Source: Oscillospiraceae bacterium
Lineage (GTDB): Bacteria > Bacillota > Clostridia > Oscillospirales > Oscillospiraceae
Direction: 5' to 3'
DNA: 62,989 bases
Assembly: GCA_009784725.1 (NCBI GenBank)
Contig: WQXS01000011.1
Span: forward strand, 1 to 62,989
Made by a program: the position numbers and the translations under genes. The first letter of the stretch is position 1. Each line of letters begins with the position of its first letter. The notes under the pieces were generated by a model. It did not search any database. It saw only the letters and a program-made list of their open reading frames with translations, and was not told the DNA's origin. Below, piece after piece: positions 8,789 through 18,430 of the stretch.

Positions 8789-10963
8789 GTGAAAATAAAA
8801 AGAAGAATTTTCATACCTATGATCACCCTCACAATAGGGTGCTGTTTTGCTGTTTTTATTGCGTCAATATTTCAATTTATAAGAGAACTGGATATTTCGA
8901 TGCATAAGCGGCTTGAGGTCGCTATGAATGCAGTTGACTTTGAGATTGATTATTTGACCGAAACAGCACGGCTTATTGCATTTGCTACGAGAGATAACCA
9001 TAATCTAATCGAAGCGATTGAAGAAATGGACCGAGACAGAATCGGGGAAATTTCAAATGCATTAAAAGATACGGCACAGCTTGATTTTTGTACGGTTGTT
9101 GACAGCGAAGGAATTGTTATAAAAAGAGTCCATGAGCCCGACAGATACGGAGACAGCCTCGCTTCACTTAAGCACATTGAACAGGCGATCGAAGGCAATA
9201 TCGAATCCTATATCGTCCCGGGTGTTACAATCGAGCTCGGAATTATGGCAGGCTCTCCGATTGTCGACAACAGCGGTGATATAATCGGTGCAATCTCTTT
9301 GGGTTATATGATGGACATCCAAAGTTTTACTTATAACTTAAAGAACCACACGGGATGTGATGTTACCATATTCCGTGATGATGTTGTTATTTCATCAACG
9401 ATTTTGGATGAAACCGGTCATACCGACCTTGGCGGAAAAGCGAGAGAGGATATAAGCAGGATTGTTCTTGCGGGAGGAACCTATACAGGCACCATCAACT
9501 TATTCGGCAACGAAATTCTCGGTTTGTATCACCCTCTTTACGGAGCGGATAATGATATTGTAGGCATGACATTTGTGGGTTTCGAAACAGCCGAAGATAT
9601 GAATAAAATACGAATGTTCATTATTATCGGTGCAATCATTACACTTATAGTACTCGGATTTAGCCTTATTATAGCAAGAGCGCTTTCGGGAGTCATTGAA
9701 CGCCGCCTTGAAAGCATGGTAGAGGACGTTCATCAGGCACGTGAAGACCTTCTTGTTGCAAGAGATGCCGCAGAGTCTGCAAGCGAAGCAAAATCTATAT
9801 TCCTTGCAAACATGAGCCATGAGATAAGGACCCCGATGAACAGTATCATCGGCTTTGCAGAGCTTGCCGGGGATGGGGATATATCCGAAGAAACAAGGGG
9901 ATATCTCGGAAATATCCGCACAAGCTCGGATGTACTGCTGAACATTATTAATGACATTTTAGATATATCAAAAATCGAATCGGGTAAAATTGAACTTGAG
10001 CAGATACCATTCAGTTTATTTGATATATTTGAACATTGCCAGAACTCAATAATGCCGATTATTACGGAAAAATCCCTGACATTATACTGTTATACGGAGC
10101 CGCTTCCGGGAAAACGTTTAATCGGTGACCCGTTCCGGCTGCGGCAGATAATTATGAACCTGCTTACCAACGCCGTGAAATTTACAAATGTCGGAATGAT
10201 AAAAGCACTTTCTTCAATCATATCAAAAAGCAAAGGCAAAGCAGCAATCCGTTTTGAAGTAAAAGACAGCGGAATAGGAATAAGCCCGGAAAATATAAAT
10301 GATATTTTTAAACCCTTTGCACAGGCGGATGACAGTGTAACCAGAAGATTCGGCGGAACGGGGCTTGGACTCACCATAACACGAAATATTGTCGATCTTA
10401 TGGGTGGAGTCCTTGAAGTAAAAAGCGATTACGGAATCGGAAGCACATTCACATTTGAACTTGAGTTCGAGCTTGTGGATGAAACCGATGATTCGGAGTA
10501 TGACGTTGTAACGGGACAGGACCTGAAAAAACCCATATTCAACGGAGAGGCTCTTATATGTGATGACAATGCATTGAATCTGCAGGTTATCTGCGAGCAT
10601 CTTTCAAGAGTCGGAGTAAAGACATTCGTAGCATGTAACGGCAAGGAAGGTGTGGATATTGTCAAAAAAAGAAAACAAAACGATGAAAAACCGTTTGATA
10701 TAATTTTTATGGATATTCATATGCCGGTTATGGACGGGATTGAGGCTGCGACACTTATTAAGGATATGGGAATAGAATCACCCATTGTTGCATTGACCGC
10801 AAATGTAATGTCACAGGATATAATTTTATATAAGGAAAAGGGGATGCCCGATACACTCGGAAAACCTTTTACATCACAGGAGCTTTGGAATTGTTTATTA
10901 AAATATTTACCTGTTATCGACAGTGTCTCGGCAAGCAACGAAAATCTTGATGAGGATGACTGA
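8789..10963 (+). CDS. Hybrid sensor histidine kinase with receiver domain
   Basis: A 724-residue membrane signalling protein. It has a TM segment at about 7-30, an extracellular Cache-like sensor (30-270) and a second TM at about 275-300. A coiled segment leads to HisKA with phospho-acceptor His344 in NMSHEIRTPMN, HATPase_c with NLLTNAVKF, DSGIGIS and FGGTGLGLTI, and a C-terminal receiver with Asp642 in MDIHMPVMDG and conserved Lys in LGKPF. It autophosphorylates on His and passes phosphate to its own Asp. No Hpt domain or partner regulator is adjacent, so the output target is unknown. The start is GTG at 8789 after GGGGACGCT; a terminator follows at 11000. Confidence 0.92.
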   Translation: MKIKRRIFIPMITLTIGCCFAVFIASIFQFIRELDISMHKRLEVAMNAVDFEIDYLTETARLIAFATRDNHNLIEAIEEMDRDRIGEISNALKDTAQLDFCTVVDSEGIVIKRVHEPDRYGDSLASLKHIEQAIEGNIESYIVPGVTIELGIMAGSPIVDNSGDIIGAISLGYMMDIQSFTYNLKNHTGCDVTIFRDDVVISSTILDETGHTDLGGKAREDISRIVLAGGTYTGTINLFGNEILGLYHPLYGADNDIVGMTFVGFETAEDMNKIRMFIIIGAIITLIVLGFSLIIARALSGVIERRLESMVEDVHQAREDLLVARDAAESASEAKSIFLANMSHEIRTPMNSIIGFAELAGDGDISEETRGYLGNIRTSSDVLLNIINDILDISKIESGKIELEQIPFSLFDIFEHCQNSIMPIITEKSLTLYCYTEPLPGKRLIGDPFRLRQIIMNLLTNAVKFTNVGMIKALSSIISKSKGKAAIRFEVKDSGIGISPENINDIFKPFAQADDSVTRRFGGTGLGLTITRNIVDLMGGVLEVKSDYGIGSTFTFELEFELVDETDDSEYDVVTGQDLKKPIFNGEALICDDNALNLQVICEHLSRVGVKTFVACNGKEGVDIVKKRKQNDEKPFDIIFMDIHMPVMDGIEAATLIKDMGIESPIVALTANVMSQDIILYKEKGMPDTLGKPFTSQELWNCLLKYLPVIDSVSASNENLDEDD

Positions 10964-10999
10964 AACATTTGAACGGTTGATAATTAATTTGGAAAAAAA

Positions 11000-11034
11000 C
11001 AAGGTGCTGTTGTAAAACGTGCAACAGCACCTTG
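11000..11034. terminator. Bidirectional terminator between the hybrid kinase and the chemoreceptor
   Basis: CAAGGTGCTGTTG (11000-11012) and CAACAGCACCTTG (11022-11034) are perfect inverted copies around a 9-base loop, between two convergent genes. The A run before the left arm (AAAAAAAC) gives a T tail for the minus-strand chemoreceptor transcript. Confidence 0.8.
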
Positions 11035-11058
11035 TCATTGCGAGGAACGAAGCAATCC
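11035..11058. repeat. Copy of a widespread CATTGCGAGG-AACGAAG-CAATCC type palindromic repeat
   Basis: The 24 bases after the terminator contain CATTGCGAGGAACGAAGCAA followed by TCC, with ATTGC and GCAAT as inverted ends. From memory, closely similar short palindromes are scattered in intergenic DNA of many unrelated bacteria. Only this single copy was noticed in the window. Identity by memory only, not searched. Confidence 0.45.
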
Positions 11059-11077
11059 GGTATATTGCAATCCCGCT

Positions 11078-12802
11078 TTATGGATTCAAATAAAATCTCT
11101 CGCTTGTATTAGTGTCCTTTAACTTAAACTGTGTTATAAGCTGCTTGAGAACATCGGACTGTCCGCTCATCTCCTGCGATGCGGCAGCGCTTTGCTCTGC
11201 AGTTGCGCTGTTTTGCTGAATAACCTGCGATACCTGGTTTATTCCTGTGTTGATTTGCGAAATGCTTTGTGACTGCTCTTCCGATGCTGCGGCTATCTCT
11301 GCAACGAGCCGGTTTGACTCGGTGATTCCCGTGCCGATTTCCTGCAGGCTTGCAGCGGTTTCGCCTGCAATACGCGAGCCAAGGTCGGATTTTTCAATCG
11401 TATCTTGTATTATCTCACTTGTATCCTTTGCAGCCTGTGCGCTTTTTGATGCGAGGTTTCTGACTTCCTCGGCAACAACTGCAAATCCCTTGCCGTGCTG
11501 ACCTGCACGTGCGGCTTCAACTGCTGCATTCAAAGCGAGTATGTTGGTTTGGAAAGCAATATCATCTATTGTTTTTATGATGTTGCCGATTGAGTGACTT
11601 GCGTCGTTAATATCTTTTACTGCGCTTATCATTCCGTCCATTTGGCGGATACCCTTTTCTGCATCTTCTTTTATGCCTGCCGAGAGCTTTGACGCTTCGT
11701 CTGCGGTTGTTGCATTTTCTTTTGTTCTTTCAGCGATTTCAGTAATCGAGCTTGAAAGCTCCTCAACGGTTGCCGCCTGCTCGGTTGTACCTTGTGCAAG
11801 GGCCTGAGCACCCGTCGATATCTGGCTTGCACCGGTTGAAACCTGGTCGGTGGAAAGCTGGATTTCCGAAAACATATCATTTAAGCTATCAACCATTTGT
11901 TTTACGGATTGTCCCATAATATCATTATCCGAAAGAAGCTTTACGGAAATTGTTAAGTCACCGTTAGCAACTGATTCAAGCTCCCCGGAGATATTTGCAA
12001 CATGGCCTACGAATGATGCGGCTCCCTTTATTGCCTGACCGATTTCATCCTTTGATGTTGAGTATTTTGTAATTACTGCCGTATCCTCGGGACTGAGCGA
12101 AATATCACCGGTCGACCCTGCTTTATTCATAAATGAAGCAAGCGGTATAAGCGGTTTGCTGATTAAGCTTGATATATAAAACGCAAGCGACAGAGCAACG
12201 GCAACCGTAAAAGCCAGAATAATAACCGAAGTGATGAGCATAGTTATAAATAACGAAGTATTGTTATTTACCGTTTCAAGTGCCCAAAGGTCATTTTGCT
12301 CCATAGCATCATAAAATCCGCCGACCATTGCGCTTCTGACCGTTTCAACATGCGGGTTATAGATTACATTGTAAACAGCTTCGGTGTCGATTAAACTCGC
12401 TTCTCTAACCTGTTTTTTGATATCTGCAAATTCGTTCAAATAAAGCCGCCGTGCTTCAAAATATGTAACCTCTTCAGATGTGTCGGTTATTGTTCCCTCA
12501 TACAGAAGAACATATTCTTCCATGCTTTCTTCAAGCTCAGTCAGCTTTGCGATTATACCGGGCGTTTTCTCGGTTTTACCGGCATTTAGCGCAAGACTGC
12601 GAATTTGTACAATCTGAGCCTGAAGTGTCTCACGGATATCGCCCATTGCACTCAGTGCAACTACATTTTCATTGTAAAGCGCATCATCGGCCCGGTTGAT
12701 TGAATCCATACCGATAATTCCGATTACACCCACAATAATGGCGAGTACAACAACTATCATGAAGCCTATTATTAACTTCAACGAAACTTTTAAGTTTTTC
12801 AT
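11078..12802 (-). CDS. Methyl-accepting chemotaxis protein
   Basis: A 574-residue chemoreceptor. TM1 is at about residues 8-30, then a periplasmic-side helical-bundle domain of the 4HB_MCP type (about 35-185), TM2 (about 188-212), a HAMP linker, and the cytoplasmic signalling domain. The near-invariant hairpin tip [19 protein letters not shown] is present, followed by [15 protein letters not shown], so it should bind CheW/CheA. Gln/Glu-rich stretches on both sides give candidate methylation sites. There is no C-terminal CheR-tethering pentapeptide. AGAGAAGGTG precedes the ATG at 12802. No other chemotaxis or flagellar gene is in the window, so the receptor is an orphan. Confidence 0.95.
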   Translation of the reverse strand: MKNLKVSLKLIIGFMIVVVLAIIVGVIGIIGMDSINRADDALYNENVVALSAMGDIRETLQAQIVQIRSLALNAGKTEKTPGIIAKLTELEESMEEYVLLYEGTITDTSEEVTYFEARRLYLNEFADIKKQVREASLIDTEAVYNVIYNPHVETVRSAMVGGFYDAMEQNDLWALETVNNNTSLFITMLITSVIILAFTVAVALSLAFYISSLISKPLIPLASFMNKAGSTGDISLSPEDTAVITKYSTSKDEIGQAIKGAASFVGHVANISGELESVANGDLTISVKLLSDNDIMGQSVKQMVDSLNDMFSEIQLSTDQVSTGASQISTGAQALAQGTTEQAATVEELSSSITEIAERTKENATTADEASKLSAGIKEDAEKGIRQMDGMISAVKDINDASHSIGNIIKTIDDIAFQTNILALNAAVEAARAGQHGKGFAVVAEEVRNLASKSAQAAKDTSEIIQDTIEKSDLGSRIAGETAASLQEIGTGITESNRLVAEIAAASEEQSQSISQINTGINQVSQVIQQNSATAEQSAAASQEMSGQSDVLKQLITQFKLKDTNTSERFYLNP

Positions 12803-13106
12803 AAAAAAGCACCTTCTCTCTTTATACGGGGAGTCTACAGCAAGGGGTTACACATTAGTCAAGAAATTAAAGAAAGAATGAATGGTTATTTTATACAAAT
12901 GTTTTCATGCACGGATACTGTTTTTACAAAGAACTGTACAATAAAACCCACGCCTTATTTTTGCATTGCAAATTATGAATTAATTTGGGCATGTGCTACC
13001 CAACAGTTCGGAAATTTATGCATAATATATGTAGAAATAACGCAAAAATATGGTATTAAAAATGCGACAGGGGACGGGTCCCTTGTCGCATTTTAAAGTT
13101 AAGCTG
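12803..13106. other. Intergenic region with terminator
   Basis: The 304 bases between the chemoreceptor start and the end of the glycerophosphodiesterase gene are AT-rich and contain no supported gene. Only the strong hairpin at 13059-13094 stands out; the rest presumably holds the chemoreceptor promoter, but no clear sigma-A or sigma-D hexamers were recognised. Confidence 0.5.
13059..13094. terminator. Terminator of the glycerophosphodiesterase gene (GCGACAGGGGAC family hairpin)
   Basis: AAAATGCGACAGGGGAC and GTCCCTTGTCGCATTTT pair over 17 positions with one G-T wobble and a two-base GG loop, flanked by A and T runs so it works in both directions. A related hairpin occurs at 29351-29378, again next to glycerophosphodiesterase sequence, and a shorter relative (GCGACAGGT and ACCTGCCGC) at about 17023-17045. 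Confidence 0.85.
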
Positions 13107-13943
13107 TTATTTATACCTTGGCTCCGGGGTGTAGTATTCAAAGATTGTTGCATCGTTTAGGTTTTCGTATTTTTTTGTATTATGTTCGGGTTTTAGTGTC
13201 CATACGAAGTTTAGGGGTTTCATTGCTCTGCATAGTTTGACGGTGAGGGGGTGCGGGGTGTTTTCGTATGCGATGAAGTGGGGGCGGGACATGAAGTTTG
13301 TAAACAGATTGCCTAGCAGGAAGGCTGTGACTTTTGATATACCCTCCATATTTTTCGGCGGTCTGCTGAGTTGCCCGCGCAGAACGTCCGGTGCATTTTT
13401 CATAAACCATGCAACAATCCGGGGGTCAAAGCTTTCAATGCACCAGTTTTGACCTTGTTCTCTGAGTATTATTAATGTTTCCGAGCAAAGTTTGCTGTTG
13501 TTTGCTCCTGCAGATTTAAGCTCGACAATTAGCGGTGTATCGTTCATTGCCGGCAAAATATCCGACAGCAGAGGGATGCATTCTTTAGTGTTAAATAATG
13601 GAATGACAGACAATTCTTCCCATGTTTTACTGTTAACTGGTGCGTCAATTCCGCAAACACGATTCAGGTCATCATCGTGGAAAACAATGACTTTGCCGTC
13701 TTTTGAGAGTTGAACATCAAGCTCAATTCCGTAACCGGCATTTTTTGCAGCATTAAATGCCAAAAGAGAATTTTCGGGGATTAATTGATCATTTGTATGC
13801 AAACCGCGGTGTGCGCAATTCAAACCGTAAAAAATACGAGATGTTTTTTTTGATTCTTGTGAAAGTTTACCGGGTGCTACGCAGAAAGTGACTGCAACTG
13901 TTAAGAAAACAATTACTCCTGCGAAAATAAAAATCAAAGTCAT
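13107..13943 (-). CDS. Glycerophosphodiester phosphodiesterase family protein
   Basis: A 278-residue GDPD-family enzyme that cleaves glycerophosphodiesters to sn-glycerol-3-phosphate and an alcohol. An N-terminal hydrophobic helix (residues 1-22) anchors it in the membrane. The catalytic TIM barrel follows, with CAHRGLH (first His and Arg), PENSLLAF, GIELDVQLSKDGKVIVFHDDDLNRV (metal-binding Glu and Asp, second catalytic His) and LIVELKS. All key residues are present. ATG at 13943 follows GAGGAATATAT. A strong hairpin follows the stop, and the last 35 codons plus that hairpin are found again in degenerate form at about 29.35-29.53 kb. Confidence 0.9.
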   Translation of the reverse strand: MTLIFIFAGVIVFLTVAVTFCVAPGKLSQESKKTSRIFYGLNCAHRGLHTNDQLIPENSLLAFNAAKNAGYGIELDVQLSKDGKVIVFHDDDLNRVCGIDAPVNSKTWEELSVIPLFNTKECIPLLSDILPAMNDTPLIVELKSAGANNSKLCSETLIILREQGQNWCIESFDPRIVAWFMKNAPDVLRGQLSRPPKNMEGISKVTAFLLGNLFTNFMSRPHFIAYENTPHPLTVKLCRAMKPLNFVWTLKPEHNTKKYENLNDATIFEYYTPEPRYK

Positions 13944-14040
13944 ATATATTCCTCTATCTATCTATTGCTAATCGATTAAAAATTAGTTATAATTTAATAT
14001 GCAAGGAGTGCAAGGACTATATTAGCAGAAGGATGGTATT

Positions 14041-14577
14041 ATGTTTAAGAAGATTTTTAGCCCGAAAATTTCTGTACGAATAATCAGTCAGGTCGCAATG
14101 CTGATTGCAGTTGCGTTTATACTTGAGCGGATGCTTCCGATAGTAAATTTACCCACTATGAGAATCACTTTGTCATTTATACCAATGATGATGTGCGGAA
14201 TGCTTTTCGGCCCTGTCTGGGGTGCGGTCGCATATGGTCTGTCCGATGTTCTCGGGTGGTTTATTATGCCGCTGACACCGAACTATTTTATACTGGCAGC
14301 ACGAATTGTTAACGGTTTTCTCTTTGGTTTGATTTTGCATCGTGAGAATTTAAGTATCTGGTCGCATTCAGTAATCAGTGCTGTATTAACACAGGTGATT
14401 TGCGCAATGGGATTAACCACTCTCGGGCTTAGTATATTTTACGGTCAGCCCTATGTACCGCTTCTTGTTTCAAGACTGCCGCAATTCGGGGTTTATATTA
14501 TTTTACAGATTGCGATTTTCCCGTATCTTGTTAACCTGAGAGATGCATTACGCAAATCCGGGCTTATTCGTGAATAG
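14041..14577 (+). CDS. folT: ECF transporter S component, folate-type (FolT-like)
   Basis: A 178-residue, six-helix membrane protein. The stretch MRITLSFIPMMMCGMLFGP with GAVAYGLSDVLGWF is typical of the folate S component of energy-coupling factor transporters, which binds the vitamin and docks on a shared EcfAAT module. That module is not in this window, as is usual for group II S components. AAGGATGG precedes the ATG. The short upstream region shows no tetrahydrofolate riboswitch that I recognise. Folate as substrate is inferred from family resemblance only. Confidence 0.7.
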   Translation: MFKKIFSPKISVRIISQVAMLIAVAFILERMLPIVNLPTMRITLSFIPMMMCGMLFGPVWGAVAYGLSDVLGWFIMPLTPNYFILAARIVNGFLFGLILHRENLSIWSHSVISAVLTQVICAMGLTTLGLSIFYGQPYVPLLVSRLPQFGVYIILQIAIFPYLVNLRDALRKSGLIRE

Positions 14578-14600
14578 TTTTTTATTCGTTAATTAATAAA

Positions 14601-15110
14601 CTACACTTCGTTGCTGAAACGGCGGCGGCGACGTTTAAAATGATGAGAAAAATCCTCTGCAACGATACTGATACTTCCATCAAGCTCGAGCACGGCAAGG
14701 TTGACATTTTCTATTGAGTCAACTCCGTGTTCTCTTGTTGCTTCTTCGAGTTCGGCTATGTTGATTTTAGCCTTGCTCATGTTTTCGGGAATGAGTTTTC
14801 CCTCGTATATGAGCATTATCGGATGTCCCTGCACCCATTCGGATATTTTTGGTATTTTATATACGACATTTTTGAAAATGAAGTTGACTGCAAAGAGTGT
14901 TGCAGCGGAAACAACACCGCCCCAGAATGTAAAATTCGCTGCTATCATTGAATTTTGAACGGCGTTGCTGATTAATAAAATAAATACTATGTCAAAAACC
15001 GAAAGCTGTGAAAACTCCTTTTTACCAAACAGGCGTATTGCAAGAACAAGGAAAATATAAATCGCTGCAGAGGTGCCTGCAACTATTAAATACGGTAATA
15101 TATGCTCCAT
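14601..15110 (-). CDS. DUF421 (YetF-like) membrane protein
   Basis: A 169-residue protein with three N-terminal hydrophobic segments and a soluble C-terminal domain, matching DUF421/YetF. The motifs RLFGKKEFSQLSVFD and HPIMLIYEGKLIPENM are characteristic of the family. Members in Bacillus have been linked to spore and membrane-stress proteins; no firm function is known. It lies 13 bases after the WYL regulator gene on the same strand, so the regulator may control it. AGGAGATATAGC precedes the ATG. The C-terminus ends in a very basic stretch (KRRRRRF). Confidence 0.8.
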   Translation of the reverse strand: MEHILPYLIVAGTSAAIYIFLVLAIRLFGKKEFSQLSVFDIVFILLISNAVQNSMIAANFTFWGGVVSAATLFAVNFIFKNVVYKIPKISEWVQGHPIMLIYEGKLIPENMSKAKINIAELEEATREHGVDSIENVNLAVLELDGSISIVAEDFSHHFKRRRRRFSNEV

Positions 15111-15123
15111 GCTATATCTCCTG

Positions 15124-16116
15124 TCAATTTGCTTCGTTTTCGAGTCGTGCGAGAAATTCTTTTGCTTTTACTATTAAATCATCCTTTAAGCTTTGAGGCT
15201 CAAGTATCTCACATAAATCACCGAATTGGAACAACCAGCCGTAAAATATCGGTGATAAGGCAACACTGACCCTGATTGTAAAATGATTTTCTGCATCGGG
15301 TACCATTATAACGTCTTTTCCGAAACGGTCAATAACGCCTCCGATTAATTTATTGTTCACTCTGAGTTTTACTTCGGTTTCTTCTCCCCCGAACATACCG
15401 AATACCTTTTTTGAATATTCTGCAAGCTTGAACCCGGATACCTCGGGACTGCGGGTTTCGGTAAGCTTGTGAACATTGCTCATTCTGTCGACACGGTAAT
15501 GAGCGATGCTTCTGCGTTCTTCCGAATAGGCTATAAGGTAATAATTTTCTTCATTCCATGTAAGAGCAGCCGGGCTGACTATATAAGCCTCTCCGCCTCT
15601 GCGGAATACCTGATTCTTTTGTATGTCGTAATCGGAGTATTTGAAACTGATTTTTTTATCCTCGGAGATGGCTTCGTGCAGGGCATCTACACTGTAGTAG
15701 ATGCTTTCGTTCATGCTTTTGACGCGGTTTTGGACATACACCTGGCGGCGGAGCTTACCTGCATCATGCTTGCTCATGAGACCCTCGAGCTTTTTGATGA
15801 GCTGCATGGTTTTTCTTTCGGTGATGAATTTTGACGATTGTACAGCGTCGGCAAGGAGCTTGAGCTCAGGGAGTTCAAAATCGCGGGTTGCTATATAATA
15901 ACCGTAGGACTTTGATTTTTCCATGACGATATCGAACCCGAATTGCCTGAGGGTTTCAATGTCGTCATATATTGTTTTCCGCTCGGCGCTAATACCCATA
16001 TCGGCAAGCTTGGATATAAGCTCACTCACCGAGAGCATGTGGGTTTCGTCTGTATGGTCTTGCAGAATCCTTAGTAAGCAAAGGATTTTAAGCTTCTGGT
16101 TTGATGATTTTGGCAT
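15124..16116 (-). CDS. WYL-domain transcriptional regulator
   Basis: A 330-residue regulator. Residues 1-65 form a winged helix-turn-helix of the HTH_11 type (LSVSELISKLADMGI then ERKTIYDDIETLRQFG). Residues about 140-230 form the WYL ligand-sensing domain (SPAALTWNEENYYLIAYSEE and HYRVDRM), followed by a WCX-like extension. WYL proteins bind nucleic acid or nucleotide ligands and usually regulate neighbouring genes; here that is the DUF421 gene 13 bases downstream. GAGGTGAAATATT precedes the ATG. The inducing ligand is unknown. Confidence 0.9.
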   Translation of the reverse strand: MPKSSNQKLKILCLLRILQDHTDETHMLSVSELISKLADMGISAERKTIYDDIETLRQFGFDIVMEKSKSYGYYIATRDFELPELKLLADAVQSSKFITERKTMQLIKKLEGLMSKHDAGKLRRQVYVQNRVKSMNESIYYSVDALHEAISEDKKISFKYSDYDIQKNQVFRRGGEAYIVSPAALTWNEENYYLIAYSEERRSIAHYRVDRMSNVHKLTETRSPEVSGFKLAEYSKKVFGMFGGEETEVKLRVNNKLIGGVIDRFGKDVIMVPDAENHFTIRVSVALSPIFYGWLFQFGDLCEILEPQSLKDDLIVKAKEFLARLENEAN

Positions 16117-16202
16117 AATATTTCACCTCACGATTATATCATACCAAAATTATGTGTCCAATAAAACGGATTTCTAATAGTCCTATATTATATGTTAATA
16201 AA

Positions 16203-16949
16203 TTACCACGGCAGCGGTTGTCCGAGAATATCCATAAATGCAAGCTCGTCTTTTTTTTGTGCGTCTGCGTTTAATATAAGCTTATACAGATGCTCTGCCG
16301 AAAAATCGGATGAATGATTTGCTTCGGGTGAATGACGGCCGTGCATGTATGTCTGCATCCAGCCGGGGTGAATCTGCCATACTCTTCCGCCGTGTTTTAC
16401 ATAATCGTTTTGAATAAGAGCACCCGCCATATTCATTGCTGATTTTGACATGCGGTATCCATGCCAGTCACTGACAGTGCAGTCTCCTATGCTGCCCGCT
16501 TCCGATGAAATGTTTATAAGCAATTTTTCATCACCTTTGATTAATAGTGAAGAAAAAGCGTTTGCTACTCTGAGCGCTCCGAGTGCGTTTACATCGTAGA
16601 CTTCCTTCATTGCGTCAACATCAAGCTTGTCAAATATTGTCAGAGAGTTACGCACATATGAATCGGGACATAATATTCCTGCATTGTTTATAAGTATATC
16701 GAGTGTGTCGGTTTTACTTTTTACGAATTCTTCGGCTTTGTCAATCGTTTTTATGTCGGTAACATCCAGATCAAAAATAAACAGGTTTTCGTTATCTTTT
16801 ATAGAGTTTATTTGCGAATCTTCCGCAAGCTTGTAAGTGCCGGCAAAAACAATGTAATTGTGCTCTAAAAACAGTTTTGTAAGAGATAATCCAAGCCCAT
16901 GATTTGTGCCTGTAATCAGCACCTTTTTCTTATTATGTTTATCGCTCAT
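16203..16949 (-). CDS. Short-chain dehydrogenase/reductase
   Basis: A 248-residue classical SDR. The cofactor motif is TGTNHGLG near the N-terminus (TGxxxGxG), followed by NNAG (residues 82-85 region), catalytic Ser in NISSEAGS and YRMSK for the catalytic Tyr and Lys. It should be a cytosolic NAD(P)-dependent oxidoreductase; the C-terminal HPGWMQTYM fits the substrate-loop region of carbonyl reductase-like members. The start at 16949 is chosen because GAAGGGGAC lies just upstream; an upstream in-frame Met at 16994 has no ribosome binding site. Substrate unknown. Confidence 0.88.
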   Translation of the reverse strand: MSDKHNKKKVLITGTNHGLGLSLTKLFLEHNYIVFAGTYKLAEDSQINSIKDNENLFIFDLDVTDIKTIDKAEEFVKSKTDTLDILINNAGILCPDSYVRNSLTIFDKLDVDAMKEVYDVNALGALRVANAFSSLLIKGDEKLLINISSEAGSIGDCTVSDWHGYRMSKSAMNMAGALIQNDYVKHGGRVWQIHPGWMQTYMHGRHSPEANHSSDFSAEHLYKLILNADAQKKDELAFMDILGQPLPW

Positions 16950-17085
16950 TTTAGTCCCCTTCTCTTTCCAATTTAATTTCATTAATAATATCAAACATTT
17001 ACCATGCTTACAATAGCGAATAAAGCGACAGGTAAAAACCTGCCGCCAAGTTGCAAATAAATACCGTTTTCAGTATACTTTGATT

Positions 17086-18312
17086 ATGAAACAAATAATA
17101 ATACATATTGACATGGATGCGTTTTTTGCGGCGGTTGAGGTGCGGGATAATCCGGAGCTTAAGGGTAAGCCGCTTATTATAGGTGCGTTACCGACCGAGA
17201 GAGGTGTTGTCGCTACCTGCAGCTATGAGGCACGGGTTTATGGTGTCAGATCGGCGATGAGTATAAAAGAAGCTTACCGCCGTTGTCCTCACGGGGTATA
17301 TATGCATCCGAGCGGTTGGAAGTATTCCAAAGTATCGGAGCAGATAAAAAAAATCTGGCTTGAGTATACGGATATAGCAGAAATTGTTTCAATCGATGAA
17401 GGGTTTCTTGATGTTACACATTCCGTGTATCATTCTAAAAAGAAAACCTGTGCATGTACAGTTCCTTGTACATGTACGGCAAGAAAGATTGCTCACGAAA
17501 TAAAAAAGCGTACAAAAGAAGAATTTGGGCTGACATGCTCGGTTGGAATAGGTTATTCAAAGACATCGGCAAAAATAGCAAGTGAGGAAAAGAAACCGGA
17601 CGGGTTTTTTGAAATTCCGAACGCAAAAGTATTTACAGAGTTAATTATTGACCGCAATGTAAGAGTTCTTTACGGTGTCGGTCCAAAAACCGAACAGGCG
17701 TTGCAGCTGCGCGGGATTAAAACTGTTCGGGATATATTGGAAAACAAGCACACCGTAATTGAAATACTTGGTGACCACGGACAGTATTTCATAGACCAGG
17801 CAGAAGGTAAGGATGAACGTAAAGTAATACCGTATTACGAAGGTGAAGCGAAATCCGTAAGCAAAGAAACAACCTTTCAGGACGATATTACAGACTTTGA
17901 ATATCTAAAGGATGCACTTCGCCTGCTTGCAAAGGAGCTGAGCTTGACACTCCGCTTCGATAATATCTACGCCCGTACAGTCACCTTAAAGGTAAAATAC
18001 TCAACAATGAAGCTTATAACCCGCTCGAAAACCGGCATCCCGGTCAACCGCACAAATGATATATACAAAACAGCCGCAGCCTTACTTGACACAGTAGAAA
18101 AACGTAAAATACGCCTTATTGGAATCAGTCTGAGCGGCTTTGACGAAACAGAATTTCAGCAAATGACCCTTGATGAATCAGGCCTCCTGCATGACCCCGA
18201 AAAAGATGAAACCCTCGACAGCACAGTCCTTGAACTGCAAAAACGCTTCGGCGGCGACATAATAAAATCCGGCAACGAAATAATCGCCGAAAAACGCTTT
18301 AAGCACGAGTAA
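17086..18312 (+). CDS. dinB: DNA polymerase IV (Y-family, DinB)
   Basis: A protein of about 408 residues with Y-family polymerase motifs: HIDMDAFFAAVE (metal-binding Asp and steric-gate region) at the N-terminus, CSYEARVYGVRSAM, and SIDEGFLDVT carrying the catalytic Asp-Glu pair. The C-terminal third is the little-finger domain (KSVSKETTF start). It copies damaged DNA at low fidelity. An extra Cys-rich insert, CACTVPCTCTA, follows the catalytic loop; it could bind a metal or be a flexible loop. A TTG at 17080 is an alternative start; neither start has a clear ribosome binding site. No LexA-type operator was recognised upstream. Confidence 0.93.
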   Translation: MKQIIIHIDMDAFFAAVEVRDNPELKGKPLIIGALPTERGVVATCSYEARVYGVRSAMSIKEAYRRCPHGVYMHPSGWKYSKVSEQIKKIWLEYTDIAEIVSIDEGFLDVTHSVYHSKKKTCACTVPCTCTARKIAHEIKKRTKEEFGLTCSVGIGYSKTSAKIASEEKKPDGFFEIPNAKVFTELIIDRNVRVLYGVGPKTEQALQLRGIKTVRDILENKHTVIEILGDHGQYFIDQAEGKDERKVIPYYEGEAKSVSKETTFQDDITDFEYLKDALRLLAKELSLTLRFDNIYARTVTLKVKYSTMKLITRSKTGIPVNRTNDIYKTAAALLDTVEKRKIRLIGISLSGFDETEFQQMTLDESGLLHDPEKDETLDSTVLELQKRFGGDIIKSGNEIIAEKRFKHE

Positions 18313-18335
18313 AGCAGAAAACATGCAATTCTCTC

Positions 18336-18366
18336 TTGACTATAAAGTCGCTTTATGCAAACAATA
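18336..18366 (+). promoter_or_regulatory. MerR-type spaced dyad upstream of the accessory gene pair
   Basis: TTGACT (18336-18341) is followed by the perfect dyad ATAAAG-TCG-CTTTAT, the arrangement seen in promoters regulated by MerR-family proteins, where the operator lies between an over-spaced -35 and -10. Related sequences occur at 32599 (plus strand) and 30223 (minus strand). The -10 here is poor. A separate candidate promoter (TAGACT, 17 bases, TACAAT) lies just downstream, ahead of the gene at 18431. Confidence 0.45.
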
Positions 18367-18430
18367 GACTTGTTTTAATAAATATGCTACAATTCCTACA
18401 TAAAACCCTTATGAACGGAGGTTACAAACA

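Noticed and set aside
13944-14040. Possible tetrahydrofolate riboswitch ahead of folT
   Set aside because: The region is under 100 bases, AT-rich and lacks the conserved stems and loops of that class.
17435-17480. Short near-repeat of TGTACA-type words inside dinB, looked at as a palindromic operator
   Set aside because: It is coding DNA for the Cys-rich insert CACTVPCTC; repetition follows from Cys-Thr codons.
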